Of a stretch of DNA of 47,549 bases, positions 32,792-40,722 are shown one piece after another. Source of the DNA: JAUSIF01 sp036556265. Lineage in GTDB: Bacteria; Pseudomonadota; Alphaproteobacteria; Rhizobiales; Xanthobacteraceae. Position numbers and translations under genes: made by a program. Below the pieces are notes generated by a model that saw nothing but the letters and a program-made list of their open reading frames with translations, was not told where the DNA came from and did no database searches. How positions within the stretch are numbered: the stretch's first letter is position 1; each line of letters starts with the position of its first letter. The stretch is from contig DATBJU010000171.1 in NCBI GenBank assembly GCA_036556265.1, positions 1 to 47,549 of the forward strand, given 5' to 3'.

Positions 32792-33580
32792 ATGATCCGC
32801 TCTCCGATCATCACGGTCATGACCCAGGCCGCGCGCAAGGCTGCGCGCGCGCTCGTGCGCGACTTCGGCGAGGTGGAGAACCTGCAAGTCTCGCTCAAGG
32901 GCCCGGCGAACTTCGTCTCCTCGGCCGACCGGCGCGCGGAGGAGATCCTGCATGCGGAGCTCTCCAAGGCGCGTCCGGCCTTCGGCTTCATCATGGAGGA
33001 GCGCGGCCAAATCGAGGGTAAGGACGCGAGCCACGTGTGGATGGTCGACCCGCTCGACGGCACGACGAATTTCCTGCACGGCATCCCGCTGTTCGCCATC
33101 TCGATCGGCCTCGTGCGCGACGGCGCGCCGATCGCCGGCCTCGTCTACAATCCGGTCGCCGACGAATTGTTCGTGGCCGAACGCGGCAAGGGTGCTTTCC
33201 TCAACGAGCGGCGCATGCGCGTGGCCGCCCGCCGTGAGCTCGCCGACTGCGTGATCACTTGCGGCATCCCCCATCGCGGCCGCGGCGACCTGCCCCTCTT
33301 TCGTAAGGAGCTCGCCGCGGTCCAGCCGCAGGTTGCGGGACTTCGCCGCACTGGCGCCGCAGCGCTCGACATGGCTTGGGTCGCCGCGGGACGCTTCGAC
33401 GGATATTGGGAGCGTGGGTTGTCACCGTGGGATCTCGCCGCGGGAATCGTGATCGTGCGCGAGGCGGGCGGCTTCGCGACCGATCTCGACGGCGGCGACG
33501 CGATATTGGAGAAGGGGTCGGTTGCCGCTGGCAATGAGGCCGTTCACCGGGCGCTCCTGGCCGCATTGAACGCGGCCTGA
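32792..33580 (+). CDS. suhB: Inositol monophosphatase family protein (SuhB type)
   Basis: This 262-residue Mg-dependent phosphatase has M-E-E-R-G near 66, the metal-binding W-M-V-D-P-L-D-G-T-T-N-F near 83-93 and S-P-W-D-L-A-A-G near 211. SuhB hydrolyses inositol-1-phosphate and in E. coli also acts in rRNA antitermination. ATG 32792 matches the usual family start; ATG 32819 is a weaker alternative. Confidence 0.95.
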   Translation: MIRSPIITVMTQAARKAARALVRDFGEVENLQVSLKGPANFVSSADRRAEEILHAELSKARPAFGFIMEERGQIEGKDASHVWMVDPLDGTTNFLHGIPLFAISIGLVRDGAPIAGLVYNPVADELFVAERGKGAFLNERRMRVAARRELADCVITCGIPHRGRGDLPLFRKELAAVQPQVAGLRRTGAAALDMAWVAAGRFDGYWERGLSPWDLAAGIVIVREAGGFATDLDGGDAILEKGSVAAGNEAVHRALLAALNAA

Positions 33581-33664
33581 TCGTGCCGTCATTCTGCCGT
33601 TCCCGGGCGGCATTTCATTTGCACCCGCCTATGCCATATTTGGCGGGCAACTCGGACGAGGCCC

Positions 33665-34828
33665 ATGGCCCGAGACGCCGATCCATTCGTCAAGGTTTCA
33701 TCGCCCCGGATCTATCTGGTCCGGATGGTCGTATTTCTGATCCTGGTCGCCCTCATCGGCGTCCTGCTCTATCGCCAGATCTGGTCGGCATTTCTCGCCA
33801 ATCCGAGCCTGAACGGCATCATTATCGGCGCCCTGCTCGTGGGGATCGTCATGGCGATCCGGCAGGTGCTGCGCCTGTTTCCCGAGGTGCGCTGGGTCAA
33901 CAGCTTCCGCCTCGCCGACCCCGGGCTCACCGTGAATCGTCCGCCGGTGTTGCTCGCGCCCATGGCGTCGATCCTCGGCGACCGCGTCGGCCGCATGTCG
34001 ATGTCGCAGACGACAATGCGCGGCATTCTCGATTCGATCGGTACGCGTCTCGACGAGTCGCGCGACGTCGCCCGCTATCTCACGGGCCTGCTGGTGTTCC
34101 TCGGCCTGCTCGGGACCTTCTGGGGTCTACTTGAGACGGTTGGCTCGATCGGCCGCGTGATCCAGTCGTTGCAGGTCGGCGCCGATGCCGGGCGCATCTT
34201 CGAAGATCTGAAGACCGGGCTTTCCGCTCCGCTCGGCGGCATGGGTATCGCCTTCTCATCGTCGCTGTTCGGCCTGGCGGGTTCGCTGATCCTCGGCTTT
34301 CTCGACCTGCAAGCCGGTCAAGCGCAGAGCCGCTTCTATACCGACCTCGAAGACTGGCTTTCCACCACCGTGCGCGACCTCGGCGTGAGCGAAGGTGGAG
34401 CCGTCGTCCGTAGCGGCGAGATGCCCGCAACAATGATCGAAGAGTTGGCCGCCGCCATCGACCGCTTCGAGCAGGCGATCAATGCGCGGCCGGGTGCTGC
34501 ACCTGGCGAGCCCGTCTCGATTTCGGCCCTTACGGCAATCGTCCATCGTCTCGAACAGGCACTGAAGCCAATGGCACGCATGCCGGAAATTCCGGTCGAG
34601 CAGTTCACGGCCGCGATCGAGCGGCTCGAACGCGTGGTCGAGGACACCGGCACACAGCGCGCGACCGGCGCCATGGTCAAGCTCGCTGAAAGCCTCCAGG
34701 CGCTCGTGCAGCATATGCGCAGCGAGCAGCAGTTGCTGCGCGACTGGGTTGAAGCGCAAGCCGACCAGCAGACGGAAATCCGCGGTCTGCTCCAGCGTCT
34801 CGCCCGCAAGGAAGGCGAGAGGATCTGA
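33665..34828 (+). CDS. MotA/TolQ/ExbB-like proton-channel protein
   Basis: This 387-residue membrane protein has an N-terminal pair of helices (about 19-41 and 48-68) and the family channel helices T-G-L-L-V-F-L-G-L-L-G-T-F-W-G-L-L near 139 and G-M-G-I-A-F-S-S-S-L-F-G-L-A-G-S-L-I-L near 194. The roughly 150-residue C-terminal tail is cytoplasmic and helical, with repeated I-x-R-L-E-x-A/R-V heptads. It is probably the channel subunit that works with the next gene (3-base gap). It is longer than MotA, TolQ or ExbB, and no flagellar genes are present. Confidence 0.88.
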   Translation: MARDADPFVKVSSPRIYLVRMVVFLILVALIGVLLYRQIWSAFLANPSLNGIIIGALLVGIVMAIRQVLRLFPEVRWVNSFRLADPGLTVNRPPVLLAPMASILGDRVGRMSMSQTTMRGILDSIGTRLDESRDVARYLTGLLVFLGLLGTFWGLLETVGSIGRVIQSLQVGADAGRIFEDLKTGLSAPLGGMGIAFSSSLFGLAGSLILGFLDLQAGQAQSRFYTDLEDWLSTTVRDLGVSEGGAVVRSGEMPATMIEELAAAIDRFEQAINARPGAAPGEPVSISALTAIVHRLEQALKPMARMPEIPVEQFTAAIERLERVVEDTGTQRATGAMVKLAESLQALVQHMRSEQQLLRDWVEAQADQQTEIRGLLQRLARKEGERI

Positions 34829-34831
34829 GCC

Positions 34832-35833
34832 ATGGCGATCGGACGTGCGCGGGCGCGCGAACGCACCGTCGACTATTGGCCGGGCTTCGTCGACGCACTG
34901 TCGACGCTGCTCCTGGTCTTCGTGTTCCTGCTCTCCGTCTTCATGATTGCGCAGTATTTCCTGAGCCAGGAGATCACCGGCAAGGAGAACGTGCTCTCGC
35001 GCCTGACCGCGCAGATTCGCCAGCTCTCCGAAATTCTTGCACTTGAACGGGCGAACACCGGGTCGCTCGAGGAGCAGATCGCGTCGCTGCGGGCAAGCCT
35101 GCGCTCCGCCGAAACCGAGCGCGACAAGCTGCGCGGCGCCGGCGGCGGCGTTGACGTGAAAGCGCTCACATCCGAACTTGAAGCCGAGCGAGCGCTCAGC
35201 ACCCAGCAGGTATCGCAGATCGCGCTACTCAACCAGCAGATCGCCGCCTTGCGCCGGCAGCTCGCGGCGATCGAAGAGGCGCTCGAAGTCTCCGAAAAGC
35301 GCGAACGGGAGGGCCAGGCCAAGATTGCCGACCTTGGTCAGCGCCTGAACGTTGCCCTGGCCCAACGGGTGCAGGAATTGCAGCGCTATCGTTCCGAATT
35401 CTTCGGGCGGCTACGCGAGATCCTCGGCAACCGGCCGGAAATCCGCGTGGTCGGCGACCGCTTCGTCTTCCAGTCCGAAGTCTTTTTCGATCGCGGCTCG
35501 GCGGCTTTACGCACCGAAGCGCGGCCTGAGCTCGACAAGCTCGCTTCCGCCCTGCTCGACCTCGAGAGGCAGATTCCGACGGACATTCCCTGGGTTCTGC
35601 GAGTGGACGGCCATACCGACACGCGGCCCATCGCCACCGCACAGTTTCCATCGAACTGGGAGCTGTCGGCGGCTCGCTCGATCTCAGTGGTGCAGTATCT
35701 GATCGGCCGCGGCATCAAGGCGGATCGGCTCGTCGCCGCGGGCTTTGGCGAGTTCCAGCCGATCGACCCCGGCACCAGCGAGGACGCTTACAGCCGCAAC
35801 CGTCGCATCGAGCTGAAGCTGACCGAGCGCTAA
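34832..35833 (+). CDS. MotB-like protein: TM helix, coiled coil, OmpA domain
   Basis: This 333-residue partner has one N-terminal transmembrane helix with a MotB/TolR-type aspartate at its entrance (W-P-G-F-V-D-A-L-S-T-L-L-L-V-F, Asp21), a periplasmic coiled coil of about 150 residues (50-195), and a C-terminal OmpA-like peptidoglycan-binding domain (V-D-G-H-T-D-T-R-P-I near 252, then L-S-A-A-R-S-I-S-V-V and the final S-R-N-R-R-I-E-L-K). With the upstream MotA-like protein it should form an ion-driven unit anchored to the cell wall. The coiled coil is far longer than in flagellar MotB. Confidence 0.9.
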   Translation: MAIGRARARERTVDYWPGFVDALSTLLLVFVFLLSVFMIAQYFLSQEITGKENVLSRLTAQIRQLSEILALERANTGSLEEQIASLRASLRSAETERDKLRGAGGGVDVKALTSELEAERALSTQQVSQIALLNQQIAALRRQLAAIEEALEVSEKREREGQAKIADLGQRLNVALAQRVQELQRYRSEFFGRLREILGNRPEIRVVGDRFVFQSEVFFDRGSAALRTEARPELDKLASALLDLERQIPTDIPWVLRVDGHTDTRPIATAQFPSNWELSAARSISVVQYLIGRGIKADRLVAAGFGEFQPIDPGTSEDAYSRNRRIELKLTER

Positions 35834-35835
35834 GC

Positions 35836-36291
35836 GTGCACGCCGGCCAGCCCCGCTTGCGCCCGTATCGCGCGGAAGACAGCGATACTGCGATCGATAT
35901 CTGGATGCAGGCGTGGCAGACGGCGATCCCGGAAATCGCCTTCGCCAGGCGCCTGGAATGGTGGCGGCACCGCTGGCTGCATGAGCTGGTCCCAAACAAC
36001 ACAATCACGATCGCCGAGGTCGAAGGCAGGCCCGCGGGTTTCGTGGTCATCGACCCGAAAACCGGCTGGCTCGACCAACTCGCCGTCGACCCCGCTCACT
36101 GGGGCAACAGGATCGCCGAGACATTGATCGCCGAGGCGAAGCGCATTTCGCCGGCAAGCATCCGCCTCGACGTCAATCAGACCAACGCACGTGCGATCCA
36201 ACTCTATGAACGCACGGGTTTTGTTCGCACCGGCGCCAGCACAAATCGCAATTCCGGCGCGCCGACGTTCCTCTATGAGTGGAAGCCCTAG
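35836..36291 (+). CDS. GNAT family N-acetyltransferase
   Basis: This 151-residue acetyltransferase has L-R-P-Y-R-A-E-D at the start, the acetyl-CoA strand L-D-Q-L-A-V-D-P-A-H-W-G-N-R-I-A near 79-94, and the late N-A-R-A-I-Q-L-Y-E-R-T-G-F. The substrate is unknown. The pyrophosphate loop is W-G-N-R-I-A rather than the ideal Q/R-x-x-G-x-G/A, so it is slightly divergent. GTG 35836 follows the OmpA-domain gene by 2 bases. It converges on the ABC transporter with a shared CTAG. Confidence 0.87.
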   Translation: MHAGQPRLRPYRAEDSDTAIDIWMQAWQTAIPEIAFARRLEWWRHRWLHELVPNNTITIAEVEGRPAGFVVIDPKTGWLDQLAVDPAHWGNRIAETLIAEAKRISPASIRLDVNQTNARAIQLYERTGFVRTGASTNRNSGAPTFLYEWKP

Positions 36292-38141
36292 ACCGCGACC
36301 GCTCCGAATTGCAGCTCGGCGAGCCGCGCGTAGAGACCGCCCGCCGCCACCAGGCTCGCGTGTGTCCCTTCCTCCACGATCCGTCCGCGGTCGAGCACGA
36401 TGATCCGATCGGCGCCGAGCACGGTAGCCAAGCGATGCGCGATCACGAGCGAGGTACGCCCCTCCATCGAGTGCTCCAAAGCCTCCTGCACGAGCGTCTC
36501 GCTTGCCGCGTCTAGCGCCGACGTTGCTTCATCCAGCAGGGTGACCTTGGCGCCACGCAGGATAGCGCGGGCTATCGCAATCCGTTGGCGCTGACCGCCG
36601 GATAGTGTCACCCCACGCTCCCCGATCGGCGTGTCATAGCCCTGCGGCAGACCGCGCGCGAACTCGTCGACGAGCGCGAGCGCAGCCGCATGCTCCAGCT
36701 CCGCGTCACTCGCGTCAACGCGCCCGAGTCGGATATTGTCGCGCACGCTTGCCGCGAAGATCACGATGTCCTGCGGCACGAGCGCGAGTCGCTCGCGCAC
36801 CGCGCGCGGATCGGCGGAGACGAGATCGACGCCGTCGAGCAGGATCCGCCCGGACAGCGGATCGTAGAAGCGCAGGAGCAAATGAAAGATCGTGCTCTTT
36901 CCGGCGCCGGACGGTCCGACGAGTGCGACGCGCTCGCCCGGCTCGATCGTGAAGGTGACACGCTCGAGCACGCGCGCTTCCGGCCGCGTCGGGTAGGCGA
37001 AGCTGACGGCCTCGAAGCGGATTTCTCCCCGCTGAAGCTTCGGCAGCGGGGTCGGCTTCGCAGGCGTACGGATGGCCGGCTCGACCTCCAGGAGTTCAGC
37101 GATGCGGCCAGCCGCCCCCGCCGCCTGCGCGAGCTCGCCCCAAACTTGCGACAGTTCACTTAACGCACCGGCGGCGAACACCGCGTAGAGCACGAATTGG
37201 CCGAGCGTGCCCGCGCTCATGCGGCCGCCGAGCACGTCCTGTGCGCCGGCCCAGAGGATCCCGACGACGCTTGCAAATACCAGGAAGATGATCGCCGCGG
37301 TGAGCCACGCCCGCGCCTTGGTGGAGTCGCGCGCCGCGCCAAAGGCGCGCTCGACCTCGCCCGCAAAACGCGACTGCGCCGTAGCCTCGCCCGTGAACGC
37401 CTGCACGGTCCGCATCGCGCCGATCGCTTCCACGGCGTAAGCGGATGCATCGGCAAGGGTATCCTGCGCAGCCCGCGAGCGCCTCGTCACCAGGCGCCCG
37501 AACGCCACCAGCGGAAGCACGATCAGCGGTATTGCCACGAGCACCAAGCCCGAGAGCCGCGCGCTCGTTACCACCATCATGATCGCCGCCCCGACGAACA
37601 GCACGAGATTGCGCAAGGCGATCGACGCTGACGCCCCGGCCGCCGACTTGATTTGCGTCGTGTCGGCGGTCAGGCGCGAGGAGATTTCGCCGACGCGCTG
37701 CGTGTCGAAGAAGCCGGGCGACAAGGCAACGAGATGCGAGAAAACCGCGGCACGCAGGTCCGCGACCACACGCTCGCCGAGTGTCATCACGAGGTAGTAG
37801 CGGAGCGCGCTCGCGCCGGCCAACACGCCGGCGACTACCAGCATCATCGCGAAATACTGGTCGATGAATTGCGCGCTTTCCGGCGCAAAGCCGAAGTCAA
37901 TCATGCGCCGGACCGCGAGCGGCACGGCGAGCGTCGCGATCGCCGCGAGCACGAGCGCACCAAACGCCGCGGCGATCCGGCCGCGATAGCGCAGCACGAA
38001 CGGCACCAGCGAAAGAAGCGGCTTCAGGCTGTGCTGCTCAGCACGCGGGGCGGGGAGCGGCGCCGCAGCGGTCCCCGTCGCGGGCGAATTGGCGGCTGCG
38101 GGTGCGGCTTGAGTCAATGTCCGCTCTCGGGTATGAAGCAC
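36288..38141 (-). CDS. ABC transporter with fused permease and ATPase (MsbA/ABCB-like)
   Basis: This half-transporter of about 617 residues has an N-terminal six-helix ABC exporter domain (about 55-335) and a C-terminal ATPase: Walker A G-P-S-G-A-G-K-S-T, signature L-S-G-G-Q-R-Q-R, Walker B L-L-D-E-A-T-S-A-L-D and H-loop I-A-H-R-L. It should act as a homodimer exporting a lipid or other hydrophobic substrate. The first 40 residues are Ala/Pro-rich and the start is uncertain: GTG 38141 or a TTG near 38117. The predicted rpmE promoter overlaps this end. MsbA-like genes are placed beside rpmE in many Hyphomicrobiales. Confidence 0.92.
   Translation of the reverse strand: MLHTRERTLTQAAPAAANSPATGTAAAPLPAPRAEQHSLKPLLSLVPFVLRYRGRIAAAFGALVLAAIATLAVPLAVRRMIDFGFAPESAQFIDQYFAMMLVVAGVLAGASALRYYLVMTLGERVVADLRAAVFSHLVALSPGFFDTQRVGEISSRLTADTTQIKSAAGASASIALRNLVLFVGAAIMMVVTSARLSGLVLVAIPLIVLPLVAFGRLVTRRSRAAQDTLADASAYAVEAIGAMRTVQAFTGEATAQSRFAGEVERAFGAARDSTKARAWLTAAIIFLVFASVVGILWAGAQDVLGGRMSAGTLGQFVLYAVFAAGALSELSQVWGELAQAAGAAGRIAELLEVEPAIRTPAKPTPLPKLQRGEIRFEAVSFAYPTRPEARVLERVTFTIEPGERVALVGPSGAGKSTIFHLLLRFYDPLSGRILLDGVDLVSADPRAVRERLALVPQDIVIFAASVRDNIRLGRVDASDAELEHAAALALVDEFARGLPQGYDTPIGERGVTLSGGQRQRIAIARAILRGAKVTLLDEATSALDAASETLVQEALEHSMEGRTSLVIAHRLATVLGADRIIVLDRGRIVEEGTHASLVAAGGLYARLAELQFGAVAV
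38109..38137 (+). promoter_or_regulatory. Predicted sigma-70 promoter of rpmE
   Basis: TTGAGT (38109-38114), 17 bases, TATGAA (38132-38137), about 28 bases before the rpmE ATG. It overlaps the first codons assigned to the divergent ABC transporter, which suggests that gene really starts further in or that the two transcripts share control. Confidence 0.55.
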
Positions 38142-38164
38142 GCGAATTTCAAGGATCGCGAGCC

Positions 38165-38389
38165 ATGAAGCCCGACATTCACCCCGATTATCACGAGATC
38201 AAGGTGGTGCTGACGGACGGCACCGAATACACGACGCGTTCGACCTGGGGCAAGCCGGGCGAAGTTCTGAAGCTCGATATCGACCCGAGGTCGCATCCCG
38301 CCTGGACTGGCGGCCAGCAGCAGCTCATGGATCGCGGCGGCCGCGTCTCGCGCTTCCAGAAGAAGTTCGCGGGCTTCATCAAGGGCTGA
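38165..38389 (+). CDS. rpmE: 50S ribosomal protein L31, cysteine-free form
   Basis: This 74-residue L31 begins M-K-P-D-I-H-P-D-Y-H and ends R-F-Q-K-K-F-A-G-F-I-K-G. It contains no cysteine, so it lacks the CxxC zinc ribbon of the C-plus form and should work without zinc. ATG 38165 has AAGGA 7-10 bases upstream. A strong terminator follows. Confidence 0.97.
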   Translation: MKPDIHPDYHEIKVVLTDGTEYTTRSTWGKPGEVLKLDIDPRSHPAWTGGQQQLMDRGGRVSRFQKKFAGFIKG

Positions 38390-38410
38390 GGATAGCCTAA
38401 AGATATTGAA

Positions 38411-38438
38411 AGCCCTCGCGCTCCGCGAGGGCTTTGCT
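38411..38438 (+). terminator. Rho-independent terminator of rpmE
   Basis: AGCCCTCGCG-CTC-CGCGAGGGCT is a 10-bp stem followed by TTGCTTTTC. It lies 22 bases after the rpmE stop, before the convergent rcdA gene. Confidence 0.88.
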
Positions 38439-38458
38439 TTTCTGCGCAACGTGGTCGT

Positions 38459-38980
38459 TCAGCGATCGTTGCCGAACGCAGCGCGCAACAGTCCGATCTG
38501 CCGTTCCACCGGGTTGTCGACGTCCTTCTTCGGCTCGCTCGCGCCCGAGTAGATCAGCGCGTCAAGCCGCGTCACGCGTTCATGCAGATAGCGCGACTGG
38601 TCGATCAAGGCGCGCAGCCGGAACGGCAATGCCGCCATCGATTCCGCGTGCGGCGGGTCGTAGGTGGAAAGCTTCACCTTGGTCTTTTCCGAGCGCGCCT
38701 GCTCGGTCGACAGTTCACCTTCATTGACCGCGCGCTGCAGCAGCAGCCACGAGGCGATTTGCATCAGCCGTGTCGTGAGCCGCATCGACTCGGTTGCGTA
38801 AGCGAGGGCCGCCGAGCGCGACAGTTGCTTTGCTTCCTCGCGTCCCGGTCCGTCCAGATACGCGGCGGCAGACTCAACGAGTGCCATGCCCTCGCGGAAC
38901 AGGATTCCGAACGCCTCTCCGGCGACCATGCGCTGGGCGAGAACCACCGGATCCTGCGGACTCTTCGACGCACTCGACAT
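38459..38980 (-). CDS. rcdA: RcdA/DUF1465 family protein
   Basis: This 173-residue all-helical protein belongs to DUF1465, the family of Caulobacter RcdA, an adaptor in ClpXP-mediated breakdown of the cell-cycle regulator CtrA. It has A-E-A-F-G-I-L-F-R-E-G-M-A-L-V-E near 20-40, the dominant family helix E-S-M-R-L-T-T-R-L-M-Q-I-A-S-W-L-L near 65-85, and R-S-R-Y-L-H-E-R-V-T-R-L-D near 135. ATG 38980 has GGAG 7 bases upstream; the ATG at 38998 is less likely. Assigning it to CtrA degradation is by family; partners CpdR and PopA are not in the window. Confidence 0.85.
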   Translation of the reverse strand: MSSASKSPQDPVVLAQRMVAGEAFGILFREGMALVESAAAYLDGPGREEAKQLSRSAALAYATESMRLTTRLMQIASWLLLQRAVNEGELSTEQARSEKTKVKLSTYDPPHAESMAALPFRLRALIDQSRYLHERVTRLDALIYSGASEPKKDVDNPVERQIGLLRAAFGNDR

Positions 38981-39130
38981 GACCAACTCCGAACGCAACC
39001 GCTACGATACCGAGTTTTTCGTTATGCTTTTGGCAAGAATGACGCCCCTCCCGCACGCCTGTAAAGCCTCGACTGGCGAACAGCGTTACCCAGAGGCGGG
39101 CAGCGAAACGCCCGCAGCAACGCGCAAAAC

Positions 39131-39230
39131 GCGCAAAAAAGAGCCGCCCATAGGGCGGCTCAAGGTTTTCACAGGGAGGCGTCAAACAGAGTGGACAGGA
39201 GCCACTCAACGTCCAGAAGCTGGACGTGCC
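39131..39230 (-). ncRNA. Predicted small regulatory RNA with anti-Shine-Dalgarno motifs
   Basis: On the minus strand this 100-base stretch reads as a compact sRNA: hairpin ACGTCCAG-CTT-CTGGACGT (39227-39209), hairpin GAGTGG-CTCCTGT-CCACTC (39207-39189) with CUCCU in its loop, a single-stranded linker carrying CCUCCCU (39179-39173), and a terminator GAGCCGCCC-TAT-GGGCGGCTC followed by TTTTTT (39161-39135). Two exposed CCUCC-type stretches could pair with ribosome binding sites. A perfect CtrA box lies about 20-35 bases before the predicted 5' end. The 5' end is estimated; it could also be cut from the DUF1192 transcript. I cannot assign it to a named rhizobial sRNA family. Confidence 0.62.
39141..39161 (-). 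terminator. Rho-independent terminator (end of sRNA / DUF1192 transcript)
   Basis: A 9-bp GC stem, GAGCCGCCC with GGGCGGCTC, and a 3-base loop. On the minus strand it is followed directly by TTTTTT. On the plus strand the tail is only AAGGTTTTC. Confidence 0.88.
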
Positions 39231-39249
39231 CAACAATGACCGGGAAACC

Positions 39250-39264
39250 TTAACGCATGGTTAA
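39250..39264. promoter_or_regulatory. CtrA binding site (TTAA-N7-TTAA)
   Basis: TTAA-CGCATGG-TTAA matches the full CtrA consensus with exact 7-base spacing. Read on the minus strand it begins TTAACCAT, the half-site reported for rhizobial and Brucella CtrA. It lies at about -30 from the predicted sRNA start, in the position typical of activated promoters, and 26 bases beyond the DUF1192 stop. Confidence 0.7.
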
Positions 39265-39289
39265 TTTCCGCCGGGAAAGCCCGACCTGA

Positions 39290-39475
39290 TCAGCGCCGAA
39301 AGAAGGTATCGGCGGCGCTGCGCGTTGCTTCCTTGGTCCGGATCGACGCCTCAAGCCGCTCGATTTCGGCCTTGAGCGCAAGGATGCGCTCCTTGAGTTC
39401 CTCGACCGAAAGCAGCGACAGGTCTTCTCCGAGCTCATGCCCCTTCTTCTTCGGGCGGACCGCTTCTTCGTCCAT
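39290..39475 (-). CDS. DUF1192 small coiled-coil protein
   Basis: This 61-residue protein matches DUF1192: an acidic-basic N-terminus (M-D-E-E-A-V-R-P-K-K-K), then L-S-x-x-E-L-K-E-R-I-L-A-L-K-A-E-I-E-R-L-E, one coiled coil, and A-A-D-T-F-F-R-R at the end. No function is established. ATG 39475 has a near-perfect GAAGGAGG 5 bases upstream; the GTG at 39493 would cover it. The CtrA site and sRNA-like unit lie directly downstream on the same strand. Confidence 0.9.
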   Translation of the reverse strand: MDEEAVRPKKKGHELGEDLSLLSVEELKERILALKAEIERLEASIRTKEATRSAADTFFRR

Positions 39476-39575
39476 CGCTGCCTCCTTCGCCACGCCGAGC
39501 CTAACGGAGCCCGCCCGGCGTTGTCATGCACGCCGCGGAATCGTAGGAGAGGCGCTCCCGCCCCCGGAGTTCCCC

Positions 39576-40580
39576 ATGTCCAGCCTGCCGAGCCGCATGA
39601 CCGCCATCGCGATCAGAAGTCCGGGCGGCCCGGAAGTTCTGGTGCCGGAAGAGCGACCTCTGCCGTCGCTGGGCGCGAGCGACATTCTTGTACGAGTGCG
39701 TGCCGCCGGCGTGAATCGCCCGGACGTGATGCAGCGCAAGGGCCAGTATCCGCCCCCGCCCGGCGCGCCGGACATCCCGGGGCTGGAGATCGCAGGCGAA
39801 GTCGTAGCGGCCGGCGACAAGGCTAAGCGCTGGAAGATCGGCGACCGGGTTTGCGCGCTCGTCGCCGGCGGCGGCTACGCCCAATATTGCCTAACTGACG
39901 AGGCGACCGCCTTGCCGGTGCCCAAGGGATTCTCGTTCGTCGAGGCCGCCGCCCTGCCCGAGACGTTTATGACCGTCTGGCACAACGTGTTTGAGCGGGG
40001 CGGCCTAAAGGCGGGCGAGACGCTGCTTATCCACGGTGGCTCGAGTGGCATCGGCACGACCGCGATCATGCTTGCCAAGCAATTCGGCGCGAAGGTCATC
40101 GTCACCGCCGGTTCGCCGGAGAAATGCCAAGCTTGCGTGAAGCTCGGCGCCGATGTCGCAGTCGATTACAACAAGGAGGACTTCGTCGCCGCGACGAAGA
40201 AGGCGACCGGCGGCAAGGGCGCCGAGCTCATCCTTGATATGATCGGCGGCGAGTACGTGGACCGAAATTTCGAGGCCGCAGCCGTCGAGGGTCGCGTGGT
40301 GCAGATCGCAACCCAGAAGGGCCCCAAGGTCACGATCGACTTGCGCCGCCTGATGTTGAAGCGCCTCACGCACACGGGCTCGACGCTCCGTGCCCGCCCC
40401 GTGGAGGACAAGGCGGCGATTGCCCGTGCTCTCGAGCAAAGGGTCTGGCCCCTGCTCGAATCGGGGAAGATCAGGCCGGTGATCGATTCGACCTACCCCC
40501 TCGCGCGGGCCGCGGATGCCCATGCGCGGATGGAGACGAGCCTCCATATCGGAAAAATCGTGCTCGAAGTGCCCGCCTGA
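39576..40580 (+). CDS. NAD(P)H-quinone oxidoreductase, PIG3/zeta-crystallin type
   Basis: This 334-residue zinc-free medium-chain reductase has the N-terminal R-A-A-G-V-N-R-P-D-V-M-Q-R-K-G, the G-L-E-I-A-G-E-V segment near 70, the NADPH loop L-L-I-H-G-G-S-S-G-I-G-T-T-A near 150 and G-A-E-L-I-L-D-M-I-G-G near 220. No structural or catalytic zinc ligands are visible. It probably reduces quinones or enones with NADPH. ATG 39576 has GGAG 6-7 bases upstream. It is divergent from DUF1192. Confidence 0.92.
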   Translation: MSSLPSRMTAIAIRSPGGPEVLVPEERPLPSLGASDILVRVRAAGVNRPDVMQRKGQYPPPPGAPDIPGLEIAGEVVAAGDKAKRWKIGDRVCALVAGGGYAQYCLTDEATALPVPKGFSFVEAAALPETFMTVWHNVFERGGLKAGETLLIHGGSSGIGTTAIMLAKQFGAKVIVTAGSPEKCQACVKLGADVAVDYNKEDFVAATKKATGGKGAELILDMIGGEYVDRNFEAAAVEGRVVQIATQKGPKVTIDLRRLMLKRLTHTGSTLRARPVEDKAAIARALEQRVWPLLESGKIRPVIDSTYPLARAADAHARMETSLHIGKIVLEVPA

Positions 40581-40722
40581 CGCACGAAAAACGCCCGAAA
40601 GACCGTATGAAATTGAGTTGTGAGAATCTGGGCCCGGGGCTGGCACGCCTTGCCGCCGCCGCAACCAGCCGTTAGCAATTTCCTGAGTCGGCGCGGCTCC
40701 GGCCGCGTCGGGAGGGGTATCA

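Noticed and set aside
33665..36291. Zorya-type defence system based on the MotA-like/OmpA-domain pair
   Set aside because: No ZorC, ZorD or ZorE-like helicase or nuclease follows; the neighbours are suhB, a GNAT enzyme, an ABC exporter and rpmE, a housekeeping context.
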